DNA of 64,000 bases, from positions 5,208,001 to 5,272,000 of the forward strand of contig CAUJLY010000002.1 in the NCBI GenBank assembly GCA_963281155.1, read 5' to 3'. Both the position numbers and the translations under genes were made by a program. The stretch is from Rhabditophanes sp. KR3021 (taxonomy: Eukaryota; Nematoda; Chromadorea; Rhabditida; Alloionematidae). Below the pieces are notes generated by a model, which did no database searches, had not been told where the DNA came from, and worked only from the letters and a program-made list of their open reading frames with translations. Shown here piece after piece: positions 54,086-64,000 of this stretch (within the stretch, counting starts at the first letter, position 1; each line of letters opens with the position of its first letter).

Positions 54086-54277
54086 TTAGCGTTCAATTTG
54101 CGAGTCATTTGATTTATCTTTCTGGCCAATATCAGATGAGCTCATTTTGGTGAGAATTTCTTCCAGGTTAGTATAATCTTTTATCATTTTTTTAATCAGT
54201 GACGTCTTCATCTGATTTAGATATCCAGTATCTATATATTCCCAATTATTCTTTCCGAGGTATCGCCAGTTTTGCAA
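54086..54277 (-). CDS. Small open frame, possibly the last exon of an unidentified gene
   Basis: About 63 codons, MQNWRYLGKNNWEYIDTGYL...EEILTKMSSSDIGQKDKSND, preceded on the minus strand by a good acceptor (AAAATTCAG at about 54291). The composition is coding-like, but I could not find an upstream exon with a matching phase. It could be the remnant or terminal exon of a small protein. No family recognised. Confidence 0.3.
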   Translation of the reverse strand: MQNWRYLGKNNWEYIDTGYLNQMKTSLIKKMIKDYTNLEEILTKMSSSDIGQKDKSNDSQIER

Positions 54278-54697
54278 GACTGAATTTTACATACAAGAAT
54301 TACAAAGATGAATAAACGTACGATAACTATTTTGAAGGCGTTAAAGGTGAAACAAATACTTATATTCGAATCTATCTCTCTTACTTTATTATATTAATGT
54401 GCCATTCCGATAATAAAGTCAGTTAGTTTCTATATGTCTGTTTCTTCTAAGCTGTTGGATTTGAAGGATACCTTAGTTAAGGAATTCCCCAACAAATATC
54501 TTTGACCGTAACTAATGATACATTTGCAAATTAACATATATAAGTAATTAAATCTGATCTAATATATAAAGTTGTTTCTAATATAAGAGTTTTCATTTTT
54601 CTATGTATTATCACTCTTTTTGCCACTTGTCATCTGACATCTTTACTTACTAATAAACTCCTCGCCCATCTTTTGTTCATTTGTGTCAATCTTGAAA

Positions 54698-55218
54698 ATG
54701 AGGGTCTTCACAAATGACGTTTCAAAATTGTCTATTACTAAGCTTGCTAACTCTTTCAAAACTGATCAATTTTCAATCGAGCAAGTTCATTTAAAAGAAA
54801 ATTTAAAAAGCCCGTCCAAAAACGACGTCAACAAGTTTAATTCTGCTTTGTATTTTCCTGTAAATTATTGTTCCTTATGCAATACTATTCCTGAAGAACA
54901 AGAAATTAGTATTAGACAAGATAAAAATCTATCAACGCTTCTGATCAAAATACTGCTTCTTTGGAAACTACAACTGAGTCAAATTCGTATGAATCAGATT
55001 GTTCATCTACTTCTGGAAGAACTTCTGTCTTTACTGAAACTGATTATGCATTCGAAAAAGCTATAGCAAAGATGAAACCTGACCAAAAGCTTGATGTTAA
55101 TTATGAAGCCCATTGTATTCTACGCGGTAGAAAAAGTAATTATAAAAAGGAAAAGATCGAGCAAGAATTTACTGGTGATTGCAAAATGAATTCAACAGAA
55201 GGTGTAATAAAATTATAA
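54698..55218 (+). CDS. Unrecognised hydrophilic protein with an apparent frameshift
   Basis: The frame starts at the ATG at 54698 (MRVFTNDVSKLSITKLANSF) and continues with coding-like composition through FNSALYFPVNYCSLCNTIPEEQEISIRQD. It becomes implausibly hydrophobic after about 54930, while a second frame from about 54937 takes over with the same acidic/Ser-Thr style (ASDQNTASLETTTESNSYES...) and ends in KCMNSTEGVIKL-like KMNSTEGVIKL at 55218. The change of frame falls on an A-run (GATAAAAATC), so this is either a sequencing error or an early pseudogene. No splice signals explain it. About 173 residues if joined; CxxC in the N-terminal half. Family not recognised. Confidence 0.5.
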
Positions 55219-55288
55219 AAAAGACAAATGTTTATAAAATTTTATTTAAACAAGCTATTATTACATTAAAAGAAAGGAATTTAATACA

Positions 55289-57179
55289 TTAAATTAAGTG
55301 TACACTATGAAGATCCTCAATATTACATAATTCTGAATCATTTCTGGTCCAAGTCTCTTGGGCAATATTGTATGTATGAATATCCTGCAATATGCCCCCT
55401 TCATTTTTACCACCAAATAAAACAACAGTCTCTTTAATTTGACAGCATTTGGCATTGTGCACGGGTATTGGCAAATTAGAGGTCCTTCTCCATGAATTGG
55501 CTCTTGTATCGAAAATTTCACATGCATTATTAGCCTCAATAATATTTACTCCGAATTGCTCATTAAATATTCGCATATGGCCTCCTGCTTTCATTATATC
55601 TGTGTTATTGTATTGGCAAACAGCAGAGCAATTAAGATCAATAATTGAAATTGGAAGCGTTGTCCATAAACCTTCTCGCAAATCATACCTACAATAATTG
55701 AAAATATGTTCCTTAATTCTAATATTTTACCTTAAAGCCGCGTGAGAAAAGCCTCCAATACAATAAACTGAGTTGTTCAAAAGTACAGATGATTTCAAAG
55801 AAATAATAACTGGTAAATTCGGACCTTTTCTCCATTTCATAGACGGAATATCCAAACTAAATTGTAAATACTTATGAGCTTCCACAATTTAGAGATAACT
55901 TACATAGTCATGTTAGAAGGTGCGTCACGATAGTCTTCGTGATTTCGGCCAAATACCATAATTTCATTATTAACCTTGACGGAGCAATTATAAAAATTTG
56001 TCGGATAGCTTCTGGTGTAGCAGAACTTTGATTTTCTCGATTCTAAGCTAAATTTATCAATACCAAATATCTCATCTTCATCCGAATCGTCCCTGTTATC
56101 CATATCTTTTTTGTTAAAAACAAAAAAATCATTATCAACTCTTTCACATCCAAATGAAATAAAGTTTGTTTTAATAACCCCAAATGGACGTGAGATTTCA
56201 GTATCAATGTTATAGGCAAATATATCCTTGTTTTCAGAAACTAAGAAGGTAATTAATAATCGAAAGTTATACTTACCAATCAGAACTTCTTCAGCTTGTG
56301 GATTATTTGTGATAGTACATTTCATCTTACTATGTATTTTAGCATACAAAAAATAGGCAACTTGGTCAATTTCAAATATCTTTTTATAAAGAGCAGGAAG
56401 TCTTTTGGCGAAATCAAATGAGATGTATTGAAAATTGATCCCTTTTATTACTTCCAGAAAAAAATGCTTTCTGGAGTTGAAGTTCGAATTGAGCCATTGG
56501 ACAAAAAATACAAACATTGTATCTTGGCATTTCGAGAAAGTAAAATTTGTATCGAAGATCTTCATGAAGATATTGTAGCCAACATTATTGAAATGACCAT
56601 TTTCCATGTAAGTCTATAACAATATTTAGAAATTGCTCAATTGCCTTGTGCTTACCTCAAAGTTAATGTTGAAGTGTTTTTTCATAGTTTTTAACAAAGA
56701 TGGCAAGCATTTGTCATTGCAGTAAGTAAATATTTCCATTGGTATCAATTCATTGCGCAAGATCCAACATTTAATATCTCTCTGGAACAAAGTATTACGA
56801 GAAATTAAATGAAAGCGGGCTCAATTTACCTGAATAGAAGGTATTCTAAATACATCATAAATATTAATCATTTGATAAATATTTTGAGCGGTAATTTGAA
56901 ACCCGTTATTTGAGAGCATGTACCGAATATACAAATTCATTTCATCGAACGTCAATTCAAGGCAGTCGATTTCAACTAAAAATATGATAAAACATACACA
57001 ATTATCAAAATAATTAATTTACATATTGTCGGATCGGGTGATAACAAATTACGAAACCATTGATTGTGAGCGTGCACAATAAACTTTGATACCATTACAG
57101 ACCTGCCATCTTTTAGATTTACTCGTAGATCTGCATACGGATTGTGTTCCAAAAGTGCAGGAAAGTGGGGGAAAAACAT
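55289..57179 (-). CDS. Divergent BTB-BACK-Kelch protein
   Basis: Seven exons complement(55289-55688, 55731-55856, 55904-56240, 56277-56613, 56656-56781, 56830-56975, 57023-57179), introns 36-52 nt, 542 aa, phases all close. The BTB domain is at residues about 1-95 (NPYADLRVNLKDGRSVMVSKFIVHAHNQWFRNLLS; IDCLELTFDEMNLYIRYML). BACK-type helices follow (YCNDKCLPSLLKTMKKHFN; LNSNFNSRKHFFLEVIKGINFQYISFD). Four or more Kelch-like blades come next, recognisable from GG-less but W-containing repeats (SMKWRKGPNLPV..SVLLNNSVYCIGGFSHAAL; YDLREGLWTTLP; CEIFDTRANSWRRTSNLP; IKETVVLFGGKNEGG..DIHTYNIAQETW). Such proteins usually serve as substrate adaptors of CUL3 ubiquitin ligases. The Gly-Gly pairs are partly lost. 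The 36-nt intron at 56241-56276 could also be read through without a stop. Confidence 0.82.
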
Positions 57180-57796
57180 CTTAAATGTGCTAACAACCTC
57201 AACTTATTTAGAGAACGTACTTTTGATGAAATTCAAATATCTTGTTTCGATGCATACACCAATTGGTAAGATGTGTACGTTTTAGTTGCCAAGAAATTTG
57301 TTAACAACAAAATTCAATTAAAAATATACTTCTGTGTAATTTGAAAGAGAAACCTCAAATAATAAATACCAAATTTATTCCAAAGAAACCAATTTGCAGA
57401 TATAAAATGTATGCCATTAACAAAAAGTATTAAGAATTAGGAAAACACTGCATTAATCCCGCCTACTTGAGTGGTCTAAGTAATGATATTAATTAGAGGA
57501 AATTACGATCCTTTTATACAAGACATTGGTATCCATAAGATTTTGAGAGATGAGATGCATCAAAGTTAAATAGAAAGGAAATGAAGTTTTTTCCAAATAG
57601 TATTATTGTTAAAGGTGAATATAACGCATACGTATTGTTCCGCTTGGTCATAAAGACCTTACGGATATCTTTCAACCATACAAATTCAGATTTTGATATC
57701 ATAGTTCCAATACAAATATTTTATTCAAAGATTAATAACTCAATTTAAATAAAAATATTATACTGATTAATATTTAAATAAATATTATTATGCTGT
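57180..57796. other. Gene-free gap
   Basis: Upstream of the BTB-Kelch gene and downstream of POFUT2, both minus strand. AT-rich; contains AATAAA-like signals near the POFUT2 end. No supported gene; one short minus-strand frame at 57514-57702 has no family similarity. Confidence 0.45.
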
Positions 57797-59059
57797 TTAA
57801 TACTGGATTTTCCATTTAGTTGGTTGTTCGCAATCAAGTTTATCATCTGGGCACAATCTATTGAAAGTAGATTCTGGCTCAAAGCCAAGAATCTCACGAT
57901 CCTCGTGAATTCTAAATGAAAAAGTCGATACGTATGAACCAATAAATGCTCTGGCATGAGAACAAATTGATTGATCTATTATTGAAACACTCCCGTCACT
58001 GAGAGATGAATCTTGATATCTTGATAGGTTTAAAAATTTAATTGTTTCCGTTTGAAGCTCCGCGAATTCTTTTTTAGTGCAATCACTCGAGATAAATACA
58101 TTTTCAATGCCATATTTCGAAGCAAAGAATATTATTTGATGAGCTGTACCTTTAATTGAAGGAATTTCTTTCGCATGGGCTCTCACGAAATCCCCCCTTC
58201 TCCAGTGAACGCAAATATACTCCCCTCCAACAGCTTCTCCGTGTTTCCTTTCAGTTAGTTCCCATTCTTTGTCAAGCACAGTTTTGTCTTTATCATCATC
58301 GGAGCCAAACGTTTCTTTCCTAAATGAATTAGCTTTCTTAACTAATTCACCTGCATATCGCATAGATCTTCTCGATTTCCAATAAAACTCATCTGAAAAA
58401 TGATCGTGCAAAATTGTTTCACATCTATCAATCAAAATTGCGGTATAATTATTGTAATTCTTCAAAATAGCTTGAACTAATGTTTCCGAATGTCCTTGAA
58501 TTGATAAACATTGGAGCTTATTTGCATTCACCTTTTTCTCATACCCAAAAAACCATCCCATTATTTTTCCCTTTTCCTTGTAATAATAATTATTTTCATT
58601 GCATTCTCTTTCATCAAATTTAATTTCATACTTCTCCCCCCATCCTTCTTTGTAATTTTGGAGATATAAAACCAAATCAATCGTTTTTCCATAATTTTGC
58701 ATGAATTCTTCAAATTCAATAACTGGTACAAATTGATTCAGACTGGCAATATCAAAGAATTGTCTCCATTTAACTTGGCTTTCACCTTTTTTCCAATGAT
58801 ATAATCCTCCCCAAGGTGGCAATACTAAAGTGTAATCAAATCCTTTCAATCTCAGCTGTCTAACAAAATTTGAAACACGTAAATAGACATCTCTTCGCAA
58901 ATTAAATCCCTCTCCGGGATTGACGTCATAAATTATATACTTCTTTTCCTGCATTGAAAACTTATTCAGATCTAACTTTGAAACAGTAACATCATCATTA
59001 TTGATATTTTCTCCAACTATCAAAGGAATAATTAAACACAGGAGAATACAAACTTTCAT
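57797..59059 (-). CDS. pad-2: GDP-fucose protein O-fucosyltransferase 2 (POFUT2/PAD-2)
   Basis: One exon, 420 aa. Signal peptide MKVCILLCLIIPLIVG, as expected for an ER-lumen enzyme. It adds O-fucose to thrombospondin type 1 repeats. Family motifs: YDVNPGEGFNLRRDVYLRVSNF, with Glu-50 in the place of the catalytic Glu of human POFUT2; LVLPPWGGLYHWK; and YICVHWRRGDFVRAH, with the Arg pair that binds GDP-fucose. Further on are NVFISSDCTKKEFAEL, then IDQSICSHARAFIGSYVSTFSFRIHEDREILGF (the conserved end containing SSxS...FS.RI..DRE). The length is normal (human 429). The start ATG is preceded by TTTATAG, a likely trans-splice acceptor, and the gene starts only 116 bp after the cnk-1 stop. Confidence 0.95.
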   Translation of the reverse strand: MKVCILLCLIIPLIVGENINNDDVTVSKLDLNKFSMQEKKYIIYDVNPGEGFNLRRDVYLRVSNFVRQLRLKGFDYTLVLPPWGGLYHWKKGESQVKWRQFFDIASLNQFVPVIEFEEFMQNYGKTIDLVLYLQNYKEGWGEKYEIKFDERECNENNYYYKEKGKIMGWFFGYEKKVNANKLQCLSIQGHSETLVQAILKNYNNYTAILIDRCETILHDHFSDEFYWKSRRSMRYAGELVKKANSFRKETFGSDDDKDKTVLDKEWELTERKHGEAVGGEYICVHWRRGDFVRAHAKEIPSIKGTAHQIIFFASKYGIENVFISSDCTKKEFAELQTETIKFLNLSRYQDSSLSDGSVSIIDQSICSHARAFIGSYVSTFSFRIHEDREILGFEPESTFNRLCPDDKLDCEQPTKWKIQY

Positions 59060-59175
59060 TCTATAAATAACTTAACTTAGCAATTACGTGGATGGAGCGC
59101 GAAATAATTTCTATGGTTCTAACCAAATAAACACATTCAAGTCATCAATTTATTCAATATATTATTATTAAAAAT

Positions 59176-62100
59176 CTAAAGTAAACTATTTACGGAAGCT
59201 CTGGAGTGTCCTTTTCTCGATAGGAGCTTTGACTTTGAGATCAACGTATTGAAGAAACCTTTCCCTTCGTCCTCAAAAGGACTTTCGATTATTGTTGAGG
59301 AGGAACGACCGCCGGCGGATCGCATATGATAGGACAATTCAGGCATAGCTTTAATCAATTTACCTTCATCGTCGTTTAGTGGAATTTTCTCACAGATATT
59401 TGAATACCAAAATTTGGCATCTTCTTTTGTAAATGGAGCCATATAGACTTCAGTCGCTCCATTGCTTAATTTAATGATATTCTTTTTGGAGGACTTTAAT
59501 TTATGGTCTGAGGACAGAGTGAAAGCATCAGCTAAAAAGATACCTTCTGCCTTTTCAGCCTTTTGATTTGTGTAAAAAATCAAGTATCTGCGATCTTTCC
59601 ACGCTGCCCAGCATTTAACCCATTTCGGTCCATTTTTCCATCTACTAGAATTCAGAAAACTTGATATGTCGGTACCTGAATAAGAGATATAAAATTAAGA
59701 TTTTTGAACATTGAATTTAATTAATGTTTTAGTATATTCAAATTAACTGTATATAGGAAGTTAAATGTGAAATTCATGCCTAGAGATAAGTTGTGAGGAA
59801 TGCGTTTCGCAAACTATGATCAACGGCACATGTCAAGAAATTCAAACAAAAAGAAACGTAATGAGGAATGAAACTTCTAAGGTGGATGCTGGCCAATTAT
59901 TTCAATACCTAATTTAAACACCATCAAGAAGCCATTTTTTATATTGGTGAAAGCATGCAGGAAAAAGAAAATTGAAAATGCACGAAGTGGCTTTTGACAA
60001 CATAATCCAATCCAAACTTCCAGTTCCACCAAAGGAAATTGCGAAGAATTCGAATATTTTTTTACCGTAAAATTTAATTGGACAATTACTAGTTGCGACC
60101 ATGGAAAATGTCAATCCCCAATGTCTACTTATTAAATTCTTTGAATGCATGCAAGATCGTTGACCTCTTGGTCTAAGTCATCTTTAAACTTAAAATATTT
60201 GATTAGCCTATTCTTTGGTGTCCAATAAATCTTAAGTTAATCTACATGTGCATTCTATATCGTGACTTAATATTTTTTTAACTAAACGACTTCTGCGACT
60301 CTATTTTTCCGTTAAGCTACTTCCGTTAGTCTATTTTTAAATTTGTGATTAGAAATACCTGATTGAGATTTCTGTATTCCATCAAGAAAAGTAACGTTAT
60401 TGTTATTTGTATTAAAGTTTTTGGATGTCGTTGTGGGCGAAGTTATTCCATACTGCAAATACTTAACCCACCCTTCAATCAAAAATCCTTTCATTTTATG
60501 GCATGGGATATTGGATAGAGTTGTTAATTCGTCAGATAACTTTTGTCTCAATGAATTCATGTCTTCAGTCAAATCGACTTCGTTTGGAACAACATCAAAG
60601 TTATCAACGTCATCCGGCTCAGCTAGCGGTGCTAATGATGATGAAACTCCACGAGCTCTGTGAATATACAATCCATTTGAATATTGGGAAGAAGTGGATA
60701 ACGCTGGTGATGTGGTTTTGTTTATGTCCATGCTTGGCTGATTAAATGGACTTTGCCTTGAACTAGGAATTTCCTCAGATATATCAGTAAACGTTGTTGA
60801 AGCGGGAGTAAAACATCGGTTCTTTAAATTCCCAACAAATGGAGACAGAGGAAGTCTATTATAAAATGTTGGCGACATTGAAAAGTTATTTGATTGGGGA
60901 GTTGCTGATGTAGAAGGAGATGACTCGAAATAAAAGTTATTGTTAACAGCTGGTGATTCTAAACTTCCAATGCTTGATTCCTTTCTTCTATCAGTTTTGT
61001 GATAGACTAATTTAGTTATTTCTTTTATCGGTGCAGACCAATCTGTGTCAGAAACATTTGGCGTGCAGTTAAATCCGAGTTGAGATAGGTTATCTTCTGA
61101 TACAATGTCAATTTCGGCATAATTAACTTCATCAGTAGTCTTTTCATTTTCACAGAAATATTCCTGAACTGGCCCATCTTGTGATTCTTCGATTAATTTA
61201 TTGTCGATAAAGGATTTGACATGACTATCAGGTTGTTGTCTCATTCTTCTGGTTCGTCTAATAACAATATTTGGAGCATTAGGAAATTCTAGCGACGCAT
61301 CTAAGTCTTCTTCCAATACCAAAGTGTCATTTGAAGACTGTCTGAACACTTCTCTTCTTTTCCTAGCTCGTAGATAGGAAGTCATAAAAGAGTCCCTTCT
61401 CATTTTTTCGTTATCTTCTTCAACTTCAAAGGACATTTCGTGATCATAAATGTCAGGTGTCGAGGGCTTATCACTGCAGATTGAATTTCTCCTTTTAATC
61501 TTTTTTGGTTCCTCATCTTCATCTTGATTAAAATGAGCTAGTGACGCAAATTGAATTGTTGAACCTGAATTAAAAATAAATCAACTTCCTAAAAGAAACT
61601 AATACCTGTAAATCTTTGATTATGATTCCTCCAAGCTGATTTTGCAATATTTAAACTTGCTGTTCTAGCTAACTTCAAAAATGTGATGTTGTTTGGTGAG
61701 TCTTCTTTTATGGGAGATTTGGCTCTAATTGAAGGTGATAGAATAGTTGAAAAATCATTTAATGTTTTTAAGCGATTCTCCCTCACTTTTATTTCTTTTT
61801 GCATGTTATTTGGATTTAAAAAGCGTCGAGTTGTAGTTGGATTTTGTGGTCTTTTGTTTAGCAGTAGTACCAGTTGTTTCGAAAAAGATTGCTTTATATC
61901 GGAAGGTGAATCATTCGACATTAACATTGACGCAACTTTAGTTAACTCCCAGCCGATCACTGTAATTCCATTAATTTGTAAAATTTCATCTCCAGCCTCC
62001 ACTTTTGGACAATTGTCAGCTGGTGAATCGGGTTTAATTTCGCTGATTACATGAATACCTCTAAAAGTTAAGAAAGCAATAAGTAAATGAGGGATTGTGG

Positions 62101-62942
62101 CTTACCTGAAACTTGATTGTATGTTAATCCCCCATTCAATTGCTTCATTCTTTTTGATAACAGCTCTATCTGTAAAACTGGAGCAAAAGAATATGACGTC
62201 GTTTTTATTTTTAATCAAATCCATTAAATATTCTCTCAGCTGCTTCCCTTTGGTGAAGATGGTGTTTGTTTTGAGTATTCCTCGTGTTCGAACTGATACG
62301 ACATTTGTTAAATCCACACAATCACTCAGAATTTTGTCTCTGATTTTTATGTAGCTTTCAATTCTGTCAAATGGAGATCTATCTAGCCAAAAGACTATCT
62401 TCTTAATATCTTCAATGACTAAAGCTAGGACTGAATATGTCGAATTTAAGATACTAAAGATACTGCATTTGTAATTTTCTTTGCTAGCGTTTTTTAGTTG
62501 CTCTGAAGCTGTTTGTGAATTTTTGACACAATTAATAAGCATGTCTAACTTATATACACAATGATTCATTAATCTCTGAAGATTATCTTTTTCATTGTCG
62601 CGGGAAAAATACAATAATGTTTCCACGGCTTGCATGATAATTCTTCGGATTCCGAATGAATAAACACCAATATTTTCCAAGTACTCTTCATCGATAATCC
62701 TCAATTCTTTGCCCGTAATGTTTGCTTTTTTGAGTTTTGGCAAATACGAAATAATACCACCATCCACACCTAAATAAAATGCAATGAAACAAACAAACTC
62801 GTCAAAGATTACCTTTTAACCATTCCACAAATTGATCGCAAGACCAACTTCCAACAGCATGTTCTAGTGAATTGAGATAGTCATAATTTTCATTGTAAGT
62901 AAAATATTGCCTTCTTTGGTTTTCTCTGTGATTAGCAAGCAT
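59176..62942 (-). CDS. cnk-1: Connector enhancer of KSR (CNK): SAM-CRIC-PDZ-PH scaffold
   Basis: Exons complement(59176-59675, 60359-61564, 61606-62060, 62106-62769, 62813-62942), 984 aa, phases close. Domains in order: SAM (residues about 25-95: WSCDQFVEWLKG, YLPKLKKANITGKELRIIDEEYLENIGVYSFGIRRIIMQAVETL), CRIC (about 100-200, helical), PDZ (about 210-320: GIHVISEIKPDSPADNCPKVEAGDEILQINGITVIGWELTKVASML), a long Ser-rich linker (NIVIRRTRRMRQQP and a block with MKGFLIEGWVKYLQYG, which may begin a second PH-like lead), and the PH domain (about residues 820-920: GPKWVKCWAAWKDRRYLIFYTNQ). CNK scaffolds Raf and MEK in Ras/MAPK signalling. Start at the ATG at 62942, just upstream of the SAM domain. 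It is followed 116 bp downstream by POFUT2 on the same strand. Confidence 0.92.
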
Positions 62943-63361
62943 ATTAAATAAGTGTTAATTAGTAATATTCTATTCTTAGTAAATCATAATAGGAGTTAAT
63001 GATTAGAATTTTGGGTCGACTTCCTGGAATTAAAAAAATATTAGACTTAAACTAATTTCCCCATATCACTCGATAATGGAAAGCTAACATTTTGTTGTTT
63101 CATCTACCACAAACATTTATTACAACCAAAGGAAAAGAGCACAGACACGTACATTTTATATAAAGGCGGTGCTGCAGTTGTCATGATAAGACTTTTAAAA
63201 TTATTAAATAGATGAAAAGTATGTGCGTGTCCAGTACTAATATAGTTTATATGGTAAGTCGAAGTAATTGTACTCCAATCTTTCGCTACTAACTTCTGCT
63301 CAGGATAAACTTGTAAACTAGATAGCATTTATTTGAAGTTGTTTAATTATTACTTGTTAGG
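62943..63361. promoter_or_regulatory. Short divergent intergenic region between cnk-1 and sf3b1
   Basis: Only 419 bp separate the two divergent start codons, so both promoters lie here. A TTGTTAG acceptor ends at 63360, one base before the sf3b1 ATG, a candidate trans-splice site. A small minus-strand frame at 63104-63328 has no family similarity. Confidence 0.5.
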
Positions 63362-64000
63362 ATGAACTCAAAAATTAACCCAAGGAAGTTTTTGGATGAA
63401 GCAGCTCAAAATGCAGAGGTAATTGTTTTTTTGTCTAAATTAATCGCATTATTCTATTTATTTTAGGAGGATGATGTATTTGAAGATACAAGAACGAAAA
63501 CAATTCAAGATAGGCAGAATGACTATCAGAAAAGAGGGAGAGACAGACTATTGTCACCTGAACGTATAGATCCTATGAGTAAGTTTAAATTTCTGCGGGA
63601 TGTTTATTAATTTTGTTATAGTCGATCAGACGCCTCGCCATGGCAATAGAGATTTTGCAAGTGTCATGCAAGAGCAAAAGTTAAGGGAAGAACAGGAGGC
63701 TGTCAATAAAGAAATCGAAGAAAAAAGAAAGGATGGAACTTTGAAGGCAATAAATGAAAACCAGAAGAAAGTCAAGCTTAGTGAGACTCTGGGTTCAGCA
63801 ACAATTAAAGGAAATGCCACGGGAGGACCTAAACTTAGACTAACCTTGCAGCCAACGGATGCGACTCCGCATGCCCCTCGGTTCGATGAAACTCCAGCTT
63901 CTTTCAATGGTGCTGATGGAACTCCAATGAATGGCATGGAATGGGCTGAGACTCCTGCTCACAACAATGTACAAATAAAAAAAAATCGATGGGATGAAAC
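63362..64000 (+). CDS. sftb-1: Splicing factor 3B subunit 1 (SF3B1/SAP155), N-terminal part, runs off the window
   Basis: Exons 63362-63418, 63467-63578 and 63622 to the edge (introns 48 and 43 nt). The N-terminus of SF3B1, the U2 snRNP subunit that clamps the branch-site helix, is disordered and rich in TP dipeptides; here I see TKTIQDRQNDYQKRGRDRLLSPERIDPM (human KIADREDEYKKHRR...SPERLDPF), ASVMQEQKLREEQE, then the start of the WDETP repeats (PRFDETPA, GMEWAETPA, KKNRWDET). The start is shorter than in human SF3B1; the first about 80 residues of the human protein are missing or in an upstream exon, but the TTGTTAG immediately before the ATG argues that this ATG is the true start. Confidence 0.9.

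Noticed and set aside
60400..60745. Open frames on the plus strand across 60400-60745
   Set aside because: They are antisense to the Ser-rich linker exon of cnk-1, which has a clear protein match on the minus strand.

Overview
The window is about 64 kb of AT-rich nuclear DNA from a nematode. Nearly every recognisable gene has a close animal or nematode counterpart (MDT-15, DDX-23, TLF-1, TTX-7, PAD-2/POFUT2, CNK-1, MAB-20-like semaphorin, a serpentine chemoreceptor). Introns are mostly 36-60 nt with GT...TTTNAG ends, and many starts lie a few bases after a TTTTAG-type acceptor, as expected for spliced-leader trans-splicing. I cannot assign genus or species. There are no bacterial features.

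Layout, left to right: the 3' end of mitochondrial malate dehydrogenase, then mitoribosomal protein mS31, then an unrecognised acidic protein (1-3.1 kb); mdt-15 and ddx-23 on the minus strand (3.6-14.3 kb), with ddx-23 carrying three large introns; a rhotekin/anillin-type AH-PH protein (14.9-16.4 kb); a repeat-rich gap with nuclease-like relics, then pantothenate kinase, a PH/coiled-coil protein and a copper chaperone (18-23.7 kb); a SETD3-like methyltransferase split by a 3.3 kb MULE transposon (24.4-29.1 kb); Tctex-type dynein light chain, inositol monophosphatase, B3GNTL1-like glycosyltransferase and TBP-like factor (29.8-37 kb); a 12-exon PDE8-family phosphodiesterase (38.1-44.8 kb); two small secreted proteins (47.6-48.9 kb); a class-2-type semaphorin (49.1-51.3 kb); a chemoreceptor GPCR (52.9-53.9 kb); a frameshifted unknown; a divergent BTB-Kelch protein; POFUT2; CNK; and the 5' end of SF3B1 (63.4 kb to the edge).

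Several same-strand neighbours are only 116-260 bp apart (mdh/mrps-31, ddx-23/mdt-15, B3GNTL1-like/IMPase, cnk/POFUT2), a spacing compatible with nematode operons.

The most interesting signals are: (1) a MULE inserted into the SET-domain coding sequence with a perfect 8-bp target duplication; its removal together with one duplicate would leave the frame intact, so the insertion looks recent; (2) at least four decayed copies of an unnamed family that combines CxxC zinc-finger segments with a LEM3/ANKLE1-like GIY-YIG nuclease, three of them in introns and antisense to the host gene; (3) two phase-matched, homologous, probably mutually exclusive exons in inositol monophosphatase. Exon coordinates were worked out by hand from splice signals and checked by reading-frame arithmetic. 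One junction, in ddx-23, does not close in frame.
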